21,624 nucleotides of DNA from Dehalococcoidia bacterium (GTDB lineage: Bacteria; Chloroflexota; Dehalococcoidia; UBA2979), in NCBI GenBank assembly GCA_004297315.1, contig SCTU01000050.1:1-21624 (forward strand), written 5' to 3'. Both the position numbers and the translations under genes were made by a program. The notes beneath the pieces are model-generated. The model ran no database searches and was not told the DNA's origin. It saw only the letters and a list, made by a program, of their open reading frames with translations. Of the stretch, positions 1-5,740 are shown piece by piece (within the stretch, counting starts at the first letter, position 1; each line of letters opens with the position of its first letter).

Positions 1-738
1 GACCTGGACCAGCGGATGGAGTACTTCGACCCGAAGACGCGCCCGGTCGCGCTGTTCTGGGACTGGGAGGCGTTGATGCAGACGCCGCTCCAGCTCATGC
101 GATCGACGGCGACGACCACGTTTACGGGCGCACTCTCCGGCCTCGCCGGCGAGGACATGAACCCCCTGCTCGAGGGCGACCGCCTGCACATCTTCCGGCT
201 TGCCCATCGCGCCTACGAGCGACTGGTGGACGAGCCCGAGAGCATCGCGCCGCGCATCGACCTCTGCACGGCCGCGTTCCTCGGCAACCGCGCGGACGAT
301 GACGACCAGGGACACCGCGGGAACCGGCGCGCCATCGCGGGGCCCAACGCCTTCGGCGGCAACTACGCCGTCGCCACGGCGCTGCACATCCGCTACCCCG
401 AGGTGTGGCAGGGCGAGGCGACGTGCGTCCTCGTGCCGACGGTCGCCCGACGGGCCACGCCGACCGCCGAGGCGGCACAGCGCGTCGCGACGGCGCTGGG
501 CGTGTGGAAGGACGGCATGACGCCGCGGCAGGCAGCGGACGCCGTGGCCGACGCGCTTGAGGCGCTCTACAAGAAGGTGGGCATGCCGACGCGCATCCGG
601 GAACTGCCGGCGGTCTCGAAAGAGGACTTCCCGTCGCTCGCGAAGGAGACCGTCAAGGTCTTCAACTTCAACCCAGGCGTGCGCGCCGAGGAAGAGGCGA
701 TCCACGCCGCGATCGAACTGCTGGAGGCCGCCTGGTAG
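1..738 (+). CDS. Iron-containing alcohol dehydrogenase family protein, 3' part (N-terminus outside window)
   Basis: The frame is open from base 1 (five codons precede the first ATG at 16) and stops with TAG at 736-738, so only the C-terminal 245 residues are present. The C-terminal part, with KKVGMPTRIRELPAVSKEDF followed by an all-helical end finishing ELLEAAW, resembles the C-terminal helical domain of the Fe-ADH / dehydroquinate-synthase-like fold. In that family the enzyme reduces aldehydes or oxidises alcohols with NAD(P) and a metal held by one Asp and three His. By eye against E. coli FucO (recalled), the equivalent positions read Thr and Gly near 115-129, and Asn/Gln (346-348, 409-411) where the two later His would be; no PHG motif is seen. 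The protein may therefore be metal-independent, catalytically altered or non-enzymatic. The next gene is convergent, 25 bases away, with no clear terminator between. Family assignment is fairly secure; substrate is unknown. Confidence 0.75.
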   Translation, partial: DLDQRMEYFDPKTRPVALFWDWEALMQTPLQLMRSTATTTFTGALSGLAGEDMNPLLEGDRLHIFRLAHRAYERLVDEPESIAPRIDLCTAAFLGNRADDDDQGHRGNRRAIAGPNAFGGNYAVATALHIRYPEVWQGEATCVLVPTVARRATPTAEAAQRVATALGVWKDGMTPRQAADAVADALEALYKKVGMPTRIRELPAVSKEDFPSLAKETVKVFNFNPGVRAEEEAIHAAIELLEAAW

Positions 739-763
739 GCGGCCGCGGAGGGCCTCGGACTGA

Positions 764-2167
764 CTACAGCGGCGGGGCGTCGCGTCGCGCCGGCGGAGAG
801 TCGTCGGTCGTCGGTAGCGCGCGCGTGCGCCACGCGGCGACGCGCTTGAGGTAGGCGACGTGCGTCCGGCGCGCGCGGTGAAACAGCACGCCGAACGCCG
901 CCACGGCGGTGAGTCCGAGGCCGCCGCCGCCGGCCATCGACCACGATCGGACGGTCGCGTCCACGCCGGACAGCGGCACGAAGCCGCGGAGCACCACCGC
1001 CGCGACGAGCAATGAGCCGAGGGCGACCCCCCGCCACTTCTTCGGCGGGTGGACGAGGCGTTCGCTGGCGAACTCCGGCAGGATCAGTTGCGCCATTGTG
1101 ACGATGCCCAGCGTGATCACGCCCAGCGCGAAGACGTGGCGGACCGCGTCGGCGCGCACGGTCAAGACCACCTCGTCGCGCACGAACGCGTCGACGCCCG
1201 TTGTGCCGAGCAGCAGGCCGGTGAGCGTGAGCATGACGAGTGTCGCGCGCAGCGGCCAGGCCAGCGGCTGCGAGGCGACGGCGAGGCGGGTCTCGCGCCG
1301 CCACCAGCCGAAGGCGCTGACGAGCGCGAGTATGGCAGCGCCGACGAGCACCTGCCCCGCGTCCGTCGGACGTCCCGCCTCCACTCCGAGGGTCATGAGA
1401 AGGCCGCCACCAAGCCAGAGCAGCAGGCCGCCCTGTAGGAGCACGAAGGCGGCGCGGCCCAGCCGGAGGGAGGGCTGCGGCATCCCGAAGAATGACGGGA
1501 ACGAGCGCAGCCCCACACCGCTGAAGACGCAGAGCAGGAACCCGTAGAACTGCAGCGTCACGAGCAGTATGTCGCGGTCGTGGCGCAGGACGTTCGTGTC
1601 GCCTCCGGCGATCTGACCCAGCCAGATCGCTCCGAGCAGCGCCTGCACGACGAGCCAGACCATGCCGGCCGTCATCAGCAGGGCGTGCGGTGCGCCTCGG
1701 ACGATCGAGGGCCACAGGGTCAGGGCGATCGAGGTGGCGAACAGCGCCGTCCCGGTCAGTTCGAGCAGCGCCCCAGCCATCATGAGCGCGGCGAACGGCA
1801 TCTGCGTCGCGAGAGGCTGTCCAAGCGCACGGGCGAGCAACCCCGCGACGGCGCACCAGAACGCCGCGTCGACGAGCCTCGGGCGCACGAGGTGGCCGCC
1901 CCCGAACCGTGGCGCGAGCTTTGTCGCGACGCCGAGGACGAACAAGCCGGCGAACCCGATGACCTGCAGATGGCCGTGGACCTGCGCAAGCGCGACCCAC
2001 GAGAGGCCGACGTGTCCGAGTGCCGCCTGGACCGGAAGCCAGACCGCGAGCGCGAAGCCACCGACGGTTGCGAAGAGCAGGGCGGCGTAGACGAAGCGGA
2101 CGTGGCTGTCGGCGTCGTCCTCCTCGCGCGGCGGCGGCGCGGGCATCCCTCGTGGACCGTTCGTCAC
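764..2167 (-). CDS. NnrS-like / heme-copper-oxidase-subunit-I-like polytopic membrane protein
   Basis: The 467-residue product has roughly 12 hydrophobic segments and a basic C-terminal tail. Near residues 60-90 a segment reads HGHLQVIGFAGLFVLGVATK followed by LAPRF. A second segment in the C-terminal third reads RHVFALGVITLGIVTMAQ then LILPEF. The His...G...G...LP-F pattern in two halves is typical of NnrS proteins and of subunit-I-like membrane proteins, where the His residues can bind heme or metal. NnrS is linked to nitric oxide/nitrogen-oxide metabolism in proteobacteria; no denitrification gene is visible here, so the role is not established. The start is GTG at 2167, supported by a GGGAGG site (2172-2177 on the minus strand) four bases upstream; an internal ATG at 2146 lacks this support. 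It diverges from the large secreted protein at 2419. Confidence 0.65.
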   Translation of the reverse strand: MTNGPRGMPAPPPREEDDADSHVRFVYAALLFATVGGFALAVWLPVQAALGHVGLSWVALAQVHGHLQVIGFAGLFVLGVATKLAPRFGGGHLVRPRLVDAAFWCAVAGLLARALGQPLATQMPFAALMMAGALLELTGTALFATSIALTLWPSIVRGAPHALLMTAGMVWLVVQALLGAIWLGQIAGGDTNVLRHDRDILLVTLQFYGFLLCVFSGVGLRSFPSFFGMPQPSLRLGRAAFVLLQGGLLLWLGGGLLMTLGVEAGRPTDAGQVLVGAAILALVSAFGWWRRETRLAVASQPLAWPLRATLVMLTLTGLLLGTTGVDAFVRDEVVLTVRADAVRHVFALGVITLGIVTMAQLILPEFASERLVHPPKKWRGVALGSLLVAAVVLRGFVPLSGVDATVRSWSMAGGGGLGLTAVAAFGVLFHRARRTHVAYLKRVAAWRTRALPTTDDSPPARRDAPPL

Positions 2168-2418
2168 AATGCCTCCCGTTGGGCGCGCTGGGTTGCGCGC
2201 TCCATCAGTGGTGGCGGGCAGTCGAGTCGCTCCAACGCATTGGGCATGGCGCGCTCCGTGTGTAAGCCGAGTACCTCGGTGAGCCCCCGCGTGATTATGT
2301 ATTGACGAGTCGGTGGATTGGATGATGGCATCTGGTGTGTAACGAGGCGATCTCTAATATCCCGTAACTGATTCGTCGCGACTGGCCGGATTGCATATCG
2401 ACCGACAGGGGAGCCGAG
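2168..2418. promoter_or_regulatory. Divergent intergenic region, AT-rich island with promoter candidates
   Basis: This 251-base gap separates two divergent genes and is the longest non-coding stretch. Its half nearest 2419 is clearly AT-richer than the rest of the window. For the plus strand, TAATAT at 2355-2360 is a good -10 candidate, giving a leader of about 50 bases, but no good -35 stands 17 bases before it; TTGACG at 2302-2307 matches a -35 but has no well-spaced -10. For the minus strand, CATAAT (complement of 2294-2299) could be a -10 with a leader of about 120 bases. The nonamer GCGCGCTCC occurs twice (2195-2203 and 2249-2257), with no known meaning. No riboswitch or small ORF is recognised. 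Confidence 0.4.
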
Positions 2419-5400
2419 ATGAAAATCCCGAAGACGTTCTGGGCGCTTGCGCTCGCTGCCTCGCTTGCCATTCCAGCCATCCTGAGCATGCCGTCCACGG
2501 AGGCAGCAGGGCCGGCCACACTCGGCAGGACGAACTGGCAGGTGTTCCAGACGCCGTCGTATGTGAGCGGTATCGGCTTCTCAACTGCCACCCACGGAGA
2601 TGAACGGTACTACGCCTACGCGCCGGCGATCCCCGGCGGCAGCGCATCGGGCTGGCAGAACTGTGGCCCCGGCGTCGTGCCGGGTGACCTCTGCTATGAC
2701 GCGAACACGATCAACATGCAGCGTTCGTCGCGCCTGCCCGGCTGCTGGTCCTGGGCAGACTTCACGTTCTTCCAGAGCTTCGTCAGCATCCCAGCGAACG
2801 CGACGGTCACCGATTTCAGGGTCGTAATGGGGGGCGCCGACGACGGGGCCCGCGTCTCGATCATCAACTCGGCCTATCCCGGCGGATTCGTCTTCCCGGG
2901 AAGTTACATCTTCCTCGGCGGCGCCCAGTCGACGACCGACCTGGCGCCCTACGTGGTGAAGGGCGAGATGAACCGAGTCGTCATCACACAGGTCGACGAC
3001 TGTGCCGTCGGGAACAACCTCGGCTACGCGGCGATCGAGCTGAATGGCACCGTCGTGCCGGTGCAGCCGAGCGCTGACCTGTCGATCGTCAAGTCCGGTC
3101 CGTCGAGCGCGACCGTGGGCGGCGTCATCGGCTACTCGCTCACGGTCACAAACCCCAGCGCCAACGCGGCGAACGGTGTTGTCGTGGCGGACGTCCTTCC
3201 GTCCAGCGTGAAATACGTCTCGTCGAGCGGCCCCTGCACGCACGACGGCGCCTCGAGCGGTGGCGTGCTGACGTGTTCCGGAATCAACGTCCCCGCGAAG
3301 GGGTTCGCGGCATTCGGTGGGGTCACCGTGCAGGCGCTGCAAGCGGGCACCGTCGTGAACACGGCGTCGATCACGGGCACCGGCACCCTGCTCGACCCAA
3401 ACCCGGCGAATAACCAGGCAAGCGCGACGACGAACGTGGTCGAGCCGCCCGCGCCGCCGGCCCCGCCGTTCACGATCCCGGGCACGCTGCCCGTGAGCAC
3501 GGCCAACATCTGTTTGCCGCCTTACATGGATCAGAACCTGCAGACGCAGTACTGGTGGGCCCGTGCTGCGGGTGGTGGACCGCTGAACGTCACGCTGTTC
3601 GGCGTGAGCGTGAATAGTGCCGAGTCGGGCGTGGTCTCGATGAAGGTTGTTGACCCCGGCAATGTGACCGTCGGCACGGCCAGCGTGCCGCAGCCTTCGA
3701 CTGGCGAGATCGCTGCGCCGCCGGTCGTCGTAGCCAGCCCGGTTGCCGGCACGCTGTACCGGATCGAGGTGAAGGTCGCCTCGCCGTCGTCGGGCCCGAC
3801 CGCCCGTCATTACCGGCTCATGCTGAATGGCGCGACGCTGGTTGGTACGGACAGCACGCTTCAGGCGCAGGCCGAGCACGAAGATGTCCGCTGGCGGGTC
3901 AACGTCGGCGCCTCTGAGCTGCTGGACATCGCCGTCTTGCCGGCCGCCGAGGCCTCCCTCACGACGGGCACCGTGAGCCTCATCCCGCCGGGCGGCGGTG
4001 CGCCAGCCGTAGTGGTGCCGCTGACCGCAGCCGGCGGCGTGGCCTCGGTCGCGAGCCCGGCCGCCGGCCAGTGGACCGTCGCAATCGCGGGGCTGGACGG
4101 GCACTATCTGCTCCGGAAGACGGGGGGTGCCGACACAGGCATCTACGCGGGATGGAACGCCTCGGGCTCTGGATCGCTCTCGATTACGGTGACCCACAAC
4201 GGAGGCACCTATACCGCGCCGGTCTTGGTCCAGGTCGGCGACGCCGTCCCGTTCGAGGCGACCGGCACCGCTACGGTGCCGAAGCTCCGGGTGGGCCGCT
4301 ACCCCGTGACGATCGTGGGTACCTCGGTCACGGCGACCGCGACGGTGACCTGTGACGGCGTGGCGGGCGTCACGCTCGACATCCCGAACAACCCGCCAGC
4401 CGCCGTTGACGATCCGGCGACGACGCCAGAGGACACCGCGGTGACCGTCCCGGTCCCCGCGAACGACTCAGACGTGGACGGTGACACGCTCTCCGTCGCT
4501 TCGGTGACGCAGGGCGCATATGGCACCGTGGCGATCAACAGTGACGGCACGGTGACCTACACGCCCGCGGCCAACTTCAACGGGACGGACACGTTCACGT
4601 ACACCGTCTCTGACGGCCACGGCGGCACCGCGACCGCCATTGTGACCGCGACCGTGACGCCGGTGAATGACCCGCCGGTCGCCGGAGACGACTCCGCGAC
4701 GACGCCTGAGGACACTGCCGTAATGGTCAGCGTCCTCGGGAACGACTCAGACGTGGACGGTGACACACTTTCCGTTGCCTCGGTGACGCAGGGCGCACAC
4801 GGCACCGTGGCGATCAACGGTGACGGCACCGTGACCTACACGCCGGCGCCCAACTTCAACGGGACCGACACATTCACATACACCGTCTCGGACGGTTTCA
4901 CGGCCGACGAGGCCGAGGTCACCGTGACTGTGGCACCAGTGAATGACGCGCCGGTCGCCCTCGACGACACGGCAACCACCGATGCCGGGACGCCAGTGAC
5001 GGTCCCGGTCCTCACGAACGACACGGACATCGACGGGGACATGCTCACCGTCACCGCCGTCGGCTCTGCGGGCAACGGTTCCGCGGTATTGAGCGCGGAC
5101 GGGACGGTCACGTACACGCCCGCGCCGGGATTCTCCGGCACAGACACGTTCAGTTACACGGTGGTCGACGGCAACGGCGGCGAGGCATCGGCGGTCGTGA
5201 CCGTACACGTCAGCCAGTTCGCCGGCCTCGGGCGGATGACTGGTGGCGGCACGTACGCCACGGGCAGTGGGAAGACAGCGACGAAGCAGACGTGGGGCTT
5301 CACCCTCCACTGTGACGGCACGAAGGCGAACCTTGAGTTCAACGACCACACCACAGGTGGCCGCTTCCACCTCGAGGAGGTGTTGACCACCGTTTGCAGC

Positions 5401-5634
5401 GACGACCCGTCGATTGAGCAACTCCCACCGAGTGCGCCGTTGGACACGCTCTACATGGTGGGCCGTGGCCGCTGGAACAACATCCAGGGTGCGACCATCG
5501 AGGTGACGCTGGTCGATGGCGGTGAGCCCGGTACGGCGGACTCGGTGCGCCTCACCGTGTGGGCCTCGGACGGGTCAATCGTGTCCTCTGTCGCCGGCCG
5601 CCTGACTGGAGGGAATCACCAGGCTCACGAATAG
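2419..5634 (+). CDS. Large secreted multidomain surface protein (DUF11 plus three Ig-like repeats)
   Basis: The 1071-residue product begins with a classic signal peptide (MKIPK, then a hydrophobic run to about residue 25, Ala-rich cleavage region near 29). Residues 30-215 form a beta-rich Cys-containing domain I cannot name, with lectin-like character. Residues 216-340 are a DUF11 domain (ADLSIVKSGPSSATVGG to the NPANN motif). Residues 345-655 look like two bacterial pre-peptidase-like sandwich regions. Three Ig/cadherin-like repeats of about 92 residues begin near 664, 757 and 849, each with a DD...D-D-DGD calcium-type motif and FTYTV(S)DG. A conserved C-terminal domain (938-1071, GRMTGGGTYATGSGK onward) resembles the post-COAP-1-type domain of actinobacterial surface proteins. 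No LPXTG or C-terminal membrane helix is seen, so release or non-covalent binding is likely. ATG at 2419 follows AGGGGAG (2407-2413) by five bases. Third codon positions are less GC-biased than in neighbours. Adhesion or extracellular-matrix role is inferred. Confidence 0.85.
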   Translation: MKIPKTFWALALAASLAIPAILSMPSTEAAGPATLGRTNWQVFQTPSYVSGIGFSTATHGDERYYAYAPAIPGGSASGWQNCGPGVVPGDLCYDANTINMQRSSRLPGCWSWADFTFFQSFVSIPANATVTDFRVVMGGADDGARVSIINSAYPGGFVFPGSYIFLGGAQSTTDLAPYVVKGEMNRVVITQVDDCAVGNNLGYAAIELNGTVVPVQPSADLSIVKSGPSSATVGGVIGYSLTVTNPSANAANGVVVADVLPSSVKYVSSSGPCTHDGASSGGVLTCSGINVPAKGFAAFGGVTVQALQAGTVVNTASITGTGTLLDPNPANNQASATTNVVEPPAPPAPPFTIPGTLPVSTANICLPPYMDQNLQTQYWWARAAGGGPLNVTLFGVSVNSAESGVVSMKVVDPGNVTVGTASVPQPSTGEIAAPPVVVASPVAGTLYRIEVKVASPSSGPTARHYRLMLNGATLVGTDSTLQAQAEHEDVRWRVNVGASELLDIAVLPAAEASLTTGTVSLIPPGGGAPAVVVPLTAAGGVASVASPAAGQWTVAIAGLDGHYLLRKTGGADTGIYAGWNASGSGSLSITVTHNGGTYTAPVLVQVGDAVPFEATGTATVPKLRVGRYPVTIVGTSVTATATVTCDGVAGVTLDIPNNPPAAVDDPATTPEDTAVTVPVPANDSDVDGDTLSVASVTQGAYGTVAINSDGTVTYTPAANFNGTDTFTYTVSDGHGGTATAIVTATVTPVNDPPVAGDDSATTPEDTAVMVSVLGNDSDVDGDTLSVASVTQGAHGTVAINGDGTVTYTPAPNFNGTDTFTYTVSDGFTADEAEVTVTVAPVNDAPVALDDTATTDAGTPVTVPVLTNDTDIDGDMLTVTAVGSAGNGSAVLSADGTVTYTPAPGFSGTDTFSYTVVDGNGGEASAVVTVHVSQFAGLGRMTGGGTYATGSGKTATKQTWGFTLHCDGTKANLEFNDHTTGGRFHLEEVLTTVCSDDPSIEQLPPSAPLDTLYMVGRGRWNNIQGATIEVTLVDGGEPGTADSVRLTVWASDGSIVSSVAGRLTGGNHQAHE
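4408..5229 (+). repeat. Three tandem in-gene repeats, periods 279 and 276 bp, encoding Ig-like domains
   Basis: Repeat units begin at the DD codon pairs at 4408, 4687 and 4963. Units 1 and 2 share long, almost identical DNA: the GACGTGGACGGTGACAC block occurs at about 4469 and 4750, and the stretch from there through the following 140 bases differs mainly at synonymous third positions. Unit 3 is clearly more divergent at DNA and protein level. Each unit encodes one domain of the Big_9/VCBS-like class with an acidic DxDGD loop that commonly binds calcium. The pattern suggests recent duplication or gene conversion between units 1 and 2. Confidence 0.9.
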
Positions 5635-5657
5635 GGAGTTCCTCAGGACGCCCGATC

Positions 5658-5686
5658 AGGAGGCCCTGGCACCGCCAGGGCCTCCT
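5658..5686 (+). terminator. Strong hairpin terminator after the large secreted protein
   Basis: AGGAGGCCCTGGC (5658-5670), a three-base ACC loop, then the perfect complement GCCAGGGCCTCCT (5674-5686): a 13-bp GC-rich stem 24 bases after the stop at 5634. Only two T follow, so it lacks a proper U-tract; in high-GC bacteria such I-shaped hairpins are still plausible terminators. It separates the surface protein from the helicase gene. Confidence 0.75.
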
Positions 5687-5731
5687 TGCGTCCGAGGGAG
5701 GCCGGCTCTGATCGCGCTCCGGGACAGGCAC

Positions 5732-5740
5732 TGATAGGAT
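5732..5740 (+). promoter_or_regulatory. Extended -10 promoter candidate for the helicase gene
   Basis: TGATAGGAT at 5732-5740 fits the extended -10 pattern TGnTAnnnT. Transcription would begin near 5747, after the GTG at 5741 but well before an in-frame GTG at 5855 that has an AAGGA site five bases upstream. No convincing -35 element is seen. The motif match is short and could be chance. Confidence 0.35.

Noticed and set aside
567..2000. Long minus-strand Arg-rich frame near the start
   Set aside because: Out-of-frame shadow of the NnrS-like gene, which has coherent membrane segments.
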